NCBI RefSeq assembly: GCF_964199755.1
Contig: NC_133900.1
Location: forward strand, 17,437,201 to 17,501,200
From: Larus michahellis
Lineage: Eukaryota > Chordata > Aves > Charadriiformes > Laridae
Reading direction: 5' to 3'
DNA length: 64,000 bases
In this document: piece after piece, positions 1 to 12,300 of the stretch
Layout: each line of letters opens with the position of its first letter
Numbering within the stretch: the first letter of the stretch is position 1
The notes under the pieces: model-generated
Seen by the model: only the letters and a program-made list of their open reading frames with translations
The model's database searches: none
Told to the model about the DNA's origin: nothing
Position numbers and translations under genes: made by a program

Positions 1-340
1 TGAGCTGCAGAGAGAGCTGCTGCCTTTCTCAACTCGAAAGCGATGTCAGGCCTATCAGCCTTCTCTTTAGTCCTCCCTGACAGAGCTGGAGGCATTTCTC
101 TATACATGAATGTGTCTCATGCATTCATGAGGCTTTTTGACACCGCAGCCTCTTTTGTTGGGAGCTGGATCACAGCTCTGCCCTTCTCTCAGCTGCCATA
201 TGGTGCCGTGGAAAGAGGCTTTCAAAGAGAGAGCAGGACTGAGGGACCGAGGCAGAGAGAAGAAAGAAATCGAACTGCGGCAGATGAAATTGATTTATTT
301 TCAGAGCAAAAGGGGCAAGTGACTACGACTGGTGGAGAGG

Positions 341-412
341 GGGGCGGAGGGGGGTGCCTTGGAATATAAAACCCTCTCCGGAGCAGGCGAGCAGGCTGTC
401 CGGCTGACAGCC
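341..412 (+). promoter_or_regulatory. Promoter-like assembly in gene-free DNA
   Basis: GGGGCGG at 341-347 inside a G-rich run, TATAAAA at 365-371, then a GC-rich stretch with a 7-bp hairpin (GGCTGTC at 394-400, GACAGCC at 406-412). Order and spacing resemble a core promoter. No ORF or gene follows, so it may drive a non-coding RNA or be chance. Confidence 0.3.
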
Positions 413-1311
413 ATGCTGTGCTTGTTCTCCAGGCACAGCGCTTGAAAATAAGCATAAGCATTTTTGTTATCTTAGTAATGCTATCTGAGAAAGACTTATA
501 GCCCCGATGCCTCAGCACCGGACCTCAGCAGCTTCATTTCAGCTTGCCATTTTGCATTTTTTTGGAGAACAAAATCTCTCTGCCCTACCATGTGTGCATA
601 ACTGTCAAGTATTAGCCTGACAATGTTAGAAGTTTCCAAAAAGTATCTGTCTCCAGCATGACGCTTAGAGAAGGACTGTTAAAAGGAAAACATCAGATGA
701 TAAATTCTTTTATCTGTTCAATGAGTACAAATCCATTAAAATAATTGAGTTTGCTTAGCCTTACAGGTCATTACCTTATTTTACCAAGGTGACCTACTCT
801 TGTAAAAAATAATATTAAAACCAAGTCAAATTTGCTTTTTGGTATTTTTCATGCCTTATGCTTCATTCAGCTTCAGAAGGAGGCCTGTTTCACAGCTGCC
901 TGCAGTCACTTTGACTCCCAGATTTGGTGGCAAAATATTTCAACTTGAAAAAAAAAGTAAAAATTATACGTATGGGTCTTTATGAAGAGACCTTCTCATA
1001 GAGATTATTTAAATTTTGTGACAAATTGAACTTCAAAGTTGATGTCAATCTGGATCAGAAGAATATGCATAAGGACAAGCTTCTCAAATCCACGTAGGAA
1101 AAATTCTGATAAAACTGATTGAAATTGCAGTTCTTCTTCCCAGAAAAATTATTAAATTTGTGTAACTATTTTCATACCTCTGTGGGACTGAACTAAAGTA
1201 TGCAGAATGCATAGGAAGGGAATCAACAATATTACTTAGAAATTTTGAAATGTTTTGGTTTAAATTAACCGGGTGGGGTTTTGCATCCCCTGAACTGCTT
1301 CAAGAGACTTA

Positions 1312-1324
1312 TGGGAATTGTAGT
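1312..1324 (-). promoter_or_regulatory. ZNF143/THAP11-type site (ACTACAATTCCCA)
   Basis: On the minus strand bases 1324-1312 read ACTACAATTCCCA, the core of the SBS motif bound by ZNF143/THAP11. Such sites usually mark promoters or chromatin loop anchors. No CpG island or gene is seen nearby. Confidence 0.45.
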
Positions 1325-3784
1325 TCAAGGGACACATGAGAGGACTGGGGAGATCAAAGACACGGACCATTTCCACAGAAAAGCAGATACACTGACAGAA
1401 GAGGCAATGAGAGGGATATGGTATAGGTTTGACAAATTGTGATTGGCATGGTAGCTAGGGAATCATTATTCGCTATTTCTCAGCGAAAGGACTGGAAGAC
1501 ACCCAATACCAATTTAAAATAAAAGTTTTTAAATGAAACAAGGAAGTGTCTTCTTCACACCATGCATAATTAAATTGAAGCTCTCATTGCTGCAGAAAAT
1601 TCTGAAGGCTGAAAATATAGATGGATTTAAATAGACTGAAATATTAATTTGTGGAAGCATAAAGTTGATATTGCAGTGCTTTGGATGCAATCTGTAGCTC
1701 TGGAAGTCCTGGAAGCGGCACATTTTTGGGAGCTGGGGCAATATGTCAGAAGAAGCAATTAATTTCTAATTTTATTGTATCTTCTTACCTCTTTGACTGA
1801 CCACTGTAAAAATACAAATGGTTACTAAAAGAACATTTTATCTGCCCTGGTATAATTATTCTTTTGTTCTTATAAAATATTTATCACTTCCAGTAAGGTT
1901 GGCACTCTCCTTACTCCATTTATCCTGTCAGGTACCATTCATATATTTACTTCTGTAGTTCACTTTTGATGTTTAACTGGACGGAAGATATTGAAGCGTT
2001 TGGGAGATACATCAGACAAGGAAAGCTGGCTCCAAGGGGAATATTCCAGTCCACTTCCCATAAGACAGTGTGGGAAGCTCAAGCGGCTACTGAAAGAAGT
2101 TGAACTGCCTCAAAACAAAATACTGCTTTTTTTCTGAAAAGTCAACTGGTTGGCTTGGATTTCACCCAAGGTGATTTTTATAATAGATTAATTAGTTTTG
2201 AATCAAAAAATTTACAGACTTTGTTATGGAAAAAGACTCTTCTATAGAGACTGGATTTTCCATTTCCCAAAATGTGCTAGTTAGCTTAGTGTATTGATCA
2301 TTGCAAATGGCTTTCTTTAGGAGCACAAAACAGTAACCAGGGTTACTAATCATCTAAAGATGATTCTCACCCCTCACTTCTGAAACAGCATTCCATATGT
2401 TTGGCTTGTTTCAACCTGGAGGTGGATCTTCCCTGTCAAGGTTTAGGACCATATGGTGGAACTGACAAAGGAGGAAAGCAGTCGAAGGAAGAATAGGAGG
2501 CAGAGCCCTTGGAAAACCCAAAAGCAGCAGAGAGGGCACTAGAGCAAAGCCAGACGACTGTGAGGGATAAGGGCTTCTGCTGTCAATCCTCACTCGATAA
2601 AGAGCTGTTCTCCCCACAGATATGTTTCTGTGCCCTCAGTTAATGCTATCGCTCTGGGAGCTGATGTGACCACCCTGTGGTTTCCTTTTCTCCCAGAAGA
2701 AAATCAAGTTCCTTTCACACATAGACAGCGCAATGTTGTATGTGGTCGAATTGCAATATTGTTCCCTATTTCTAGGGATGAACAAAAGAAGGGGGATTTG
2801 CTGAAGTGTTGGTGGTTGGTGTTGGTAGGCTCTTGCTGTGCTAGCAGTGCCTAGTGAAGCACAGTCCCAGCTCTCCGCCCTCTCATCCATCCCTCTCTGT
2901 CTATCAGCATCCTCAGCCTGCAGCAGCACAGGAAAGGAAGGTGACTTTAAAACTGTCCCACGCTGCACAGCAGAGCTGTTGGGACAGATCACACAGCTCC
3001 ACTGAAACCCTGTAATACTTGGTGTAGGGAAACAGGATTGCCCTTTCACCCTGTTCACTGATCAGAGGAGATGGAGAAATGCCAGTCTGAATTCCTTTGG
3101 CTTGGATTCAGCAATGCCTTTGAGTAAGAGTCAGCAAAGCTTGTTTTAAGTTAATGATTGTGCTACATGCAGTCCTCATGGAGAACATGTGCAAGGGATC
3201 ATGTTCCCCTTTTATGCATATGTCAGCCCTTGAGAAAAGTAGAATGAGATGAATAAAACCACTTCATCAAGATTATTTCTGAGAATTTTCCACTGAGCCA
3301 TCCAAGTTTCGTATCTTTCAGAATTTAAATGATTTCTATAGTCGTGTTTTGCCTTCTGCAAATAAATACATATGCAAATGAATGAAGGAAAGGAAAATAA
3401 TATTCTTCTGAGTTGGTGGTGGTCACAAAAGAACTATTGTGTTACTTGTTTGTTGTTGCATTTTTTCTCTTTATTTGTCCACACTAGGAATCATTCATAT
3501 TGTCAAGTGAAAAGACACTGCAATTACTAATCGCCTTAAAAAATGCTGCTGCTTTTTGAAAAGAGAAAAGCAGGATTTGGGCTAAATTGTGACCCTGCAT
3601 TATAAATCAGTGTTAGTCACAAGTATATTTATTCAGTATTCGCTTCTCTGGCTAATTTTGCAGTAGGAAGAGAAAGACAAGTTTACACAAAAGAACAGAT
3701 AGGTAAGTAATATTTTTCTTTTTTATTTTTTTGCTTATCTTTTATTATTGTTGTTGCTGTTATTATTTACAGTTAAGAAAGGAA

Positions 3785-4030
3785 GAAATGCTCTACTGGG
3801 CCAGAGCAGTGGCCCATCTATCTCAAGACTATTTCTTAGAAGGGCCATAGGGAAGGACACGTGAGTCTTCATGTTTCCAGCAGTCCAATCCCCTTGGCTC
3901 CTTGACTTCCAGAATTGTGGTACTAGCTATTTTAGGATTAGGCAGGAACATACCCCCTTTTAGTCCATTTGGTGACCCATTGACCATGAGTTTGTCCAAC
4001 CCTTAACCTGCTGATACCCCTAGACAAGAA
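3785..4030 (-). mobile_element. Ancient CR1-like LINE relic
   Basis: The block GGGCCAGAGCAGTGGCCCATCTA near the left edge resembles the reverse complement of the 3' end of old amniote CR1-like elements (a GG-CTAGATGG-CCA-TGGTCTGACCC pattern). Weaker similarity follows through GACCCATTGACCATGAGTTTGTCCAACCC. It is much more decayed than the copy at 50908. Boundaries and family are inferred from memory of the consensus. Confidence 0.45.
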
Positions 4031-5871
4031 ATTGGGAATACGTATAAATAAATAAATAATGTGAAAGAGTGCATTCTTACCAGGTTTAAATGAATGCTTT
4101 ACAGTGTAAAGGAAATTATTTAGTAAAACACACCATTTAAATAAAATTTAAAATGTTTTATAGGCTCACAGAATTTGACCAAATAACTCGATTTACACAT
4201 AAGATCTACCCTGACTATGGCATAATTTGTGATATTCAGATAGGCAGGTTTACAATTTATTTTAAAATATAATAGCTATAGCTATGAATTGCAGCTTCTC
4301 AAGAATGCAGAGTATGACTGAAAAAGTCTTAAAACTCAGTGTTCATAAGTTTAATTGAGCACCTTACTTCGAACAGAGCACCTTGCTATATTCAAAGGAA
4401 ACTGTTTATGCAGTATCATACGGTTAACAACTTTGACTCACAAGTGAAGTGAAATGTTTTTAACGAGGTCAAGCAAATCATTTAACAATTTGATTTTTGT
4501 AAAGACTCAGTCTCAGTATACATCATAAGCATGAAAAAAAATTACAATTCCTTTTGACAGATGTCTTTGTTTCTGATAATTACCCTGCCAATTTTCTATT
4601 TGGGCTACCTGGTAAAACTTCCTTATTCTTAAAGGCAGAGAAGGAGCTAGATACTCAGTGCTTCAAAGGCAGGTAAAACATGTTAACACAAAAAAAACCC
4701 CAAAACATTTCACCAGCCCCCACAATATTTCCAGTATGGCTTGCTTGTGAATCCCTATTACAAACCTGTGGTAATTGTACTGCGTGTGGGTAGTTTTGCC
4801 CTGTCTTTCAAAAAGGGTGCTAAAGCATCGAAGATAGCTTTCTTCGGGTGACGCAGCTACAGAGAGTCCCTGAGGCCATGGGATCTGAACTAATGTTTAT
4901 CACTGCATAAGAGTATGACATCCATCTTAATTTCCATTGAATATAGTGTTTTGGAAAATCATTTGACAGGACGTTAGACCAGAACTGCTCTACTCATGCA
5001 TCTCGGTTCATAATTCTGGGTAGCACAGAAGTGCCAAAACGCATTGGTTTTCAGTTCCTGTTCTTCATACATGTATTTGACAATGAAGGCATTATTATAT
5101 CAGATTCATTCAAGTATCATAATGAGGTGCCTCATCACTTTACAAAAATTACATCCTATCAATAACTGTAATGACAGTAAGATTTCATATGGGTTATCTG
5201 TAGAAAGATATGCATATTTGATGTTTAAACATAATCCGATGTATTTACAGCCTATGGTAATTATGCTTTTTTTCAGGGGAAGTAACTGACAGTGCTTATT
5301 GTGCCTTGACTGTTCTGCAGCTTCCAGGTAGGTTATTGCTATAGTTTGACAACCGGAACTGTTCTTGAGTCTGGCCTGGCATAAGGGTTTTTTTGGAGGA
5401 AAGTTTCTCAGTGACTCACAGGAAACTGCTACTCAAAAAGGACTTGGCAACTACTAGTTTATCAGAGAACCCTTGGAAAGCTCTGACTAACGGTACTGAA
5501 AACTTACATTTAGAAACTAATACATGAGAAAGTTGCAAGTTGGTTTTGCACTGCATGGAAGATTTTGTGGAGCACTTATTGTAGCACCTATTACTACATG
5601 TTCTCTTCATTTTAGCAGCCTTATATCAGCAATACTGCAGCAAATAGCTCAGATACTGTCTAACTAAACCAATACAGTAAATTCCTGTGAGAGCAATATG
5701 CCAGAACTTGACACTAGCTACTCATATGGTTTTCAGGGAAACATCCGTTTCATTTTGTACCCAGAATTTCCAATGCAAGATGTAGCCAACTCACAGGTAC
5801 AGCAAAAAATGCTTGAACGAGCACTGTTAAGAAATTACTGCTTGTAAAGGCTGAGTAGAACTCTGCTTTCC

Positions 5872-5894
5872 AATTAAAACAAATTGTTTTAATT
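5872..5894. repeat. Perfect inverted repeat, 11-bp arms, 1-nt centre
   Basis: AATTAAAACAA at 5872-5882 and its exact reverse complement at 5884-5894 around a single A. Confidence 0.95.
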
Positions 5895-7464
5895 TTAAAT
5901 ATATTTAATCTGTGTTAGTAATGAATATAGATCAATAGAATACAAGCTGAGTGCCTAAAAGAATCTTAGGGATTCTTTCTGTCCATGTGGGAAATAAAAC
6001 TTTCTTACATAAAAGTTGTTATACCTGAGTTAGGGCATTACCAGAACGCAGTATTGAAGCAGAAGAAATCAATAGAAATCATGGTGCTCAAAAATGGTTT
6101 AACATTCAGGGAATAAGTAATTCTTAAAAATAAATTTTCTTTTTTTTTTTTTTTTTAAGGCACTATGTAGAGCTGGCATTGAGGTGGGACAGCTCTAGAC
6201 AATCACTTTAAATCAAACATATTTCATACCATATGAAGAAAGCAGAATGATGTAGGTCCTGTCCTGCATCTCTTCTGCACACAAATTCCAGTGTGCAGGA
6301 ATCGAAGCTTTGACTGATGCTCTTTGCGGAGGTTAGTCTTGAACAATCCAAGTAAGTTCAAAAGGTGGATACCTCATTTGATATCCTTTTTCATTTTGTT
6401 CTTGTGTTTATATGTTATCTCATATCTATGTGAAATTGCAAAGGCTATCTTTTCCTGTTACTATATTCTTTATATATTCTATGTTCTTCAGGGCTTTAAA
6501 TTCTAGGAGGTAGAAATGGGAACATATGGATGCTAAGAATTTCTGTTTTCACTCGTAGCATCAAAATATTTTCAAGCTATTCAATAGTGGTGAACCCACA
6601 ACATATGGATTATGAAATATATGTCATATATATACATTTGTGTGTATATACTATTTCTACAGTGGGCAACTTTAGAAGGTCTATGTGCTACCAATGTCTT
6701 AGAAGTTGTATCTGCCATTAAAATGTCAACCAAGTCACGATGGTCAAGATTTTCTCAAATTGTTGTTAGGTTACCAAATCCCCTGATTAGAAACGGATAC
6801 TCAGGAAGTTAGTAAGCTCTGAGGACTTACTGATTTTCACTGATTTCAGTATGATACAAGCATTCATAGATATTTACACTTCCAGAGATAACAGCACTCT
6901 TGGAAGAGCTATGTACCTCGTACCCTGCAAAGGAAGGAAACTGGGAGCTGTGCTTCCCAGCCAATTTTCTTTCACTGGAAACTCCTGGGTTCTCAGCACC
7001 TTTTGCTGAAAGGCAACATCTTATTTAACTTTACTTACTTAAGTTACAAAATTCTGCAATGTACAAACTTCCATAATCATTGTAGTGTTGCAGTTAATTA
7101 AAAAAAGAATCAGAGAAGATCTATGTTCTTTATAACTGGAAGTGTCCAATACTTTTACCCACAAGGTTTCTTCAAGGAAACTGGCACTGGTTTTGTCCAT
7201 GGTATTGCTCATACTAGGATATATGGTAACCCAAACTGCGTGGGTTGGGAAGGAAAAAAGAATTCTGGGCTACTTTTCATGCTTAATGCCCAGTAAATGT
7301 TAATATAGTATATAATTACTTTGAGTCCAGTTTCATCAGTAATTCTGCTCTCTGAATCATATATCGTTGATTTCTCACAAGCTAGAAGTGTACTTTGCTC
7401 AGCAGCTAAAGGTTTGCTTCTAAGGATTTTTAACTTTCTGACAGCTGGTTTCTGCTAAATTCTG

Positions 7465-7532
7465 AAAAAAAACAAACAAAACCAAACCCAACCCCCCCAC
7501 CCCCCCCCAAACCAAACAAAAACCCCAACCCC
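7465..7532 (+). repeat. A/C-only low-complexity tract (68 nt)
   Basis: Sixty-eight consecutive bases contain only A and C. It grades from A-rich through a C-rich centre (seven C, one A, nine C) and back to A-rich. Confidence 0.95.
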
Positions 7533-8124
7533 TACATACAGGTTTAACCTTAAGCATAAGTCTTCTTATTTTATCCCCAAGTTAAGCACAGGTCAGTGGC
7601 ATGCATTTCTGCAGTCTTGGCAGATGCAGTAGGTGATTCCTTAAACAAACACAAGCCTAAAGAGAGGCAATATTTGCACAGATAGCTATCGAGTCAAACA
7701 AAATAAGCCCCCCATTTCATTACTGAATGCAGTGCAATAAGGACATCCAGCCTCTGAACAGAAACACATTTCTTCTGGTATTTCAGCCCTAGAACACATT
7801 GAAGGATCCCCGTGGCCAAATAAAGTAAGTCGAAAAACCATGTGTAATGAGAAGCAGGATATTATCCTGTTCGTCACTTTTATGGGGTCACATGCCTCCT
7901 AATGTTAAAGCTGGATCATATAGCACTTTAGTCACACAATAAGTAAGTAAACACTGAGTCTCCCCTCTTCCTGTCCCTGCTCCTTCCTCCCTGACCCTCA
8001 GAGGAACAGAGGAAAGAGCAAAAGAAAGGGAAAAAAGACAACTTACATTTGCTAGGATTTAGCTTCTGGCAAGAGACATTAGAAGGAATTCATTTCCTGG
8101 CACATAATTTACATGTCCAGTCCT

Positions 8125-8172
8125 CCCTCCCACTCCTTTTTTTTTCTCCCACCCTTCCCCCCTATTCCCCCT
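8125..8172 (+). repeat. Pyrimidine-rich tract
   Basis: Long C/T-rich run with TTTTTTTTT and CCCCCC blocks. The overlapping Pro/Ser-rich ORFs reflect composition. Confidence 0.7.
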
Positions 8173-8329
8173 CCAAGCTGTCTCCTCTCGCCGCAGCTTC
8201 CTGCCGTATGTTTGCTTTCTATTTTCATATCCATGGGAAAGGATACTGCTCTAACACAAGGCTGCAATCCTGCCTGTGCCCATGCCAGCTGCTGCTGCCA
8301 CCTTTAGCTTAGGCCACAGGTATTTGGAC

Positions 8330-8400
8330 TTCATTAAGTGATGGTGAAGCATCGAGCAAATGACAGTCATTAAATTTTAGCAGAATCAGCTGGAGAAGTC
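8330..8400. promoter_or_regulatory. Candidate conserved regulatory element
   Basis: Dense homeodomain-like motifs (CATTAA, TCATTAAATT) around a TALE/MEIS-type TGACAG at 8361-8366. The call rests on motif density only; conservation cannot be seen here. Confidence 0.25.
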
Positions 8401-9184
8401 TCCTCTTCTCTTTGAGGTTTTTGCTTTCTGCTAGCAAGCTCCAGACAAAATAAAATAATTTTCAATTTTAAATATTTAATCTAAATCCTGTTTTAGGGTT
8501 TTATTTTGAGGAAAAGACAGTCATGTCCCTCTTGCTCATTAAAGGGCTCTCTGTTGTGTATCTTTGATGCTGCTTTGGGCAGCTCTGCTACTTTGATCCT
8601 CTTAGAAATAGGCTCATTACAACATCCACCTCGCAGAGTAACACTTCAAAGAGCTTTGCGAAGGACAAAGGGAGGAATTTAGAAACAGAGCCAAGTGGCT
8701 CTCAAGTATCTTGACTAAATTAACTTTGTATTAAGAGTTACTGGCCCAGTTGCAATTTTGAGAGGAGGAAACAAAGAAGTAACTCTGTATGCTTCTTTCA
8801 TGCATTTTATATCAAATTAATAAACACATTTGAAATCTTCTAGGACTCTCTGCCATAACTTCTGCTAAGCTAAGTAGACACCACAGTTGTCACATCAAAC
8901 TTAACAGTTGCTCTGGACTTGTTAAAAAGGCAGATTTACGTTACTACTCGATTTATATTGTTCAGAATGATAGAGCCAACATTAAACAACCAGTGAGATT
9001 AACAGAGCAAACAGGCAGTTCTCAAAATCATGATCTCCAGAAATAGCAGTAACCATGTACATTTTCAACACTCTGAAATCTATCACAGCTGTAATGATTA
9101 GTATTATTGGTCATTCTCCAATCTGATTTCATTTCTTCTGACATGTTTGACTTAGGACTTCAGTTAGGAATTCGTTACCATTAC

Positions 9185-9300
9185 AATATATTATTTGTAC
9201 TATGTGCTTTCAGCACAAATCACAGTGCTCGGTGCTGTACAAATACAAGCTATTTAAGCGGCCTTGTCCCAGAGAAAGTACCATGCCAATTAGAGAGCTG
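9185..9300. repeat. Possible fossil interspersed repeat
   Basis: The segment CAGTGCTCGGTGCTGTACAA followed by AGCGGCCTTGTCCCAGAGA resembles a common sauropsid repeat with a GTGCTAGGCACTGTACAAACAC core and a CAGTCCCTGCCCCAAAGAG tail. It is short and diverged. A chance resemblance is possible. Confidence 0.35.
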
Positions 9301-12300
9301 AGCCGATACCCTGAGTGTCATAGTCATGCTGCCTAACAGGAGAGGGCAAAGCAGCCTAGTCCTTGTGCACGACTGTGAGCTTAGACCCTCAGCTCATATT
9401 GCCATAATCTCTGCCATGAGAAAGTTTTCTTTTTTCTTTTGAAATATCAAATGACACTAGTTTAAGTAGCAATGATTCTTGCCGCAAACCCTATGCGTGT
9501 GCTAGAAGTCAAATGCAGATGTCATTCATTACTCTAACCACTGGAACAGCCTTTGAAAACACATATATTGGTCTCTTTCAAAGACAGCACAAGGACAAGG
9601 CAAGTTCACTTGAAAGTTCCGATTTTATTATTTATTCTATTTATTCTGCCTTTTGAACACCTTCTCCAGAAGGTTTTCTGAGCAAATGAGAGCATCGGTT
9701 GTCTGAGGTCCCAGTAACATAATCTAATCCTGGTTAGGCTCGGGCCATTCTTAGTTTAGAAAATTCCCCTTTAACTAGCAGGTGTTTTACAGCACCTATT
9801 ATTACAATGCAAGTTGTGCCTTCTGCTGTGAAAGCGTATTAAGCATGGAATAAACAGAGAAAAACCACCAGGAAGCCTGCACCTTTTAGGTGCCGGGATG
9901 GAGGGTGCAGATGGCTGCCATTCATCAGGCCTAGACCACGTTCATTATGTGTTTTATTGCTCCGCAAAAAGTGCCATAGTTTCTTGCCTACACACACTTC
10001 TACTCTATCTTCGTAGCAATCCTTAAAATGCACTTATGTGTCTCCTTGAACCATTAATTTCCCTCTTGCAGAGGGTTAGCAGTAAATTTAATCAATGAGC
10101 TATGATTCTACTGGGAAAAACAAGATAGAGCTGTATAAACTTTTGCTAATACACAAAATTTTTTTCAAAAGAAAGAAAATCCAAGTTTATATACATTTGG
10201 TCTACCCACATATATTTCTTTGTTCAGTGTGAATTCAATGCTAATATAATTTCAAATTATTCCTCATCTGGGTTCAACAGGAATCCCAGGATTTCCAGTC
10301 TGGTAAAGGAAAACAGAGAAAGAAACCTGACTGGGATTGATCCCTAATTGTGACTAAATTTGAGGTAGAGCATTTGGGGACCAACAATGAAGCTATTCAT
10401 TGACTTATTCATTCCGCTTATTTTGAGGAATCTACTTCCCAGCCACTCCAGCCCATATCAGCCTACCCAACTGAAAGATGTGGTGATCAATCAACTACTT
10501 CAATTTTGTGAATAATTTAGTCTCTGCTGTTAAATGTGTTAAATTGGAGGTTAAGAATCACTACAATTTCACTGTTAATATGTCCTATAGCTGTACTATT
10601 CTGCCAGCAGCAACTCTCGCTCTCTTGTTCCCATCTTCAAAGTTATCATTTAAATCTTTAATCTAAGATTCTAAAGAAAATATTGACACACTGTATATTT
10701 CATTTGCAACCTGTATTGCAAATTGCACCTAACTCCATAAGCACTTCTTTCATATTTTCTGCTAGTCCTTCTGTCCATTATTTGTTGGGTTTTTTTTTCT
10801 TCTTACAGGATTTCTTGCAAGTAATAATGTGAGATAGCCATCTATGTAGCTGCATTACATTCCTTATATCCTTCTTGTGGTAGTTAAAGTAATCACATAG
10901 TGATTGATCTACTGAGATGTTCTGATAAGTAAACTCTGGGATATATGTAATCAATCTGCTCTTTAAATTTTTTCTGTGAAACCCGAATACACTTTGTAAG
11001 TGTTGTCTTCATTCTGTTAAATTCTGCTCAGCCCTGATTATCCCAAGGAGTGTAGCTTTTTTTACAGCCAGTGCAATAGGTAGAAGGCCCACTTGTTTAC
11101 TTATCATTACTTCAAAGTATGCAATCAGTTCAGAACAGTTTGGACTTTTCCTCTGAGCCCCTTGGACCAGGCAGTTTTATTTCTTCCCAGTATGGCTCGT
11201 ATTTGGTGCTTCTAGCTCTCCTTAGGCTGGAGTGACAGCTCACCCTGAAGTTCTCGTCCTTTTTACAACTGCAGAAATGAAATAAAAGTTCTTTCCAGCA
11301 TCGTCTGATTTGACAATTGCGACAACATCATTAGCTTAATAAGAGACAGAGAGAAATCCTATCCATTTCATAAGCAACAACAGAGGGCTGCAAGTCCGTC
11401 TCCACCTGGAGGTTACTCTAGGTTGGAGTTAGAGAGTTGTCTCTCTTTTGGGACCCCGGAGAGTTACATTCTCTCCTGGACGTGATACCTCAACATGATA
11501 CTTTAATGTTCTTTTGTATTTTTCTCTTTTATGCAAACCATGTTTAAATCAGCCTTGTTCCTGATTAATCACAGCCTTCCATTCAGATGTCTGCTTAACC
11601 TTTACACTTCAGCAACAAGTTTGGAGAATCTGCCTGGCATAGGCAGAACCCATATGAGAAGTTAGGAGTGTAAGAGTGCAGGCACCTGCAGTGTACCCTA
11701 GTTATGTCTGTACATACATGCAGCTGGGGTCCTCGCACGTTGAGTAAATGAGAAAACCTTGATTTTTCCAAGTTAGTCTTGCTTTGGACATTGATTACTG
11801 CCACGTCTGGAAGATAAGGCATCCATATGAGAGATAAATCTAAAAATAGAAACAGTAGAAATGTCTACCCTGTGCGGCACGGACTGTGGGATCAATTCTT
11901 CCCTTCGGGAGAATGGTCTTTAGGAAGAGTAGCAGTTTCCTGTTCTTGGTGTACTTGATCTCCGAAGGAATTTCCCAAAGCAAAGACTAGGCTATATGCA
12001 ATTTCCTAAAACTTTCCTGCTTTTATTCTGTTGCAGGCCAGAGAGATTATGGGCACTGACAGCAAGTCTCAACAGCAATGTTTTCTCCACCAGTATGTCA
12101 CTGACAGAGCCAGACGGCCCAAGCAGTGACAAACAGAGCCCTTTCAAAACTGCAGTTATTCCTCACTATTTCAATGACATTTCTATTGGCATGGGCATGC
12201 TGTCAACACTGGGGTTTTGATATAGCACGGTACTAACACAGTGGTTGTTATGACCGTCTTTTATGTAGAAAGGTATTCCTTTCTCTGACTGTGCCTAACG

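Larger units (their letters stand above)
1..3784. other. Intergenic DNA, left edge
   Basis: AT-rich, no recognisable gene. Short ORFs are chance; the 140-codon minus-strand frame at 2636-3058 has no recognisable domain. Holds the promoter-like assembly at 341-412 and the ZNF143-type site at 1312. Confidence 0.7.
4031..9184. other. Intergenic DNA
   Basis: AT-rich, with T16 near 6140, the inverted repeat at 5872, the A/C tract at 7465 and the pyrimidine tract at 8125. No gene was seen. Confidence 0.7.

Noticed and set aside
2636-3058. 140-codon minus-strand ORF
   Set aside because: No recognisable domain and no splice or polyadenylation context; consistent with chance in 64 kb.
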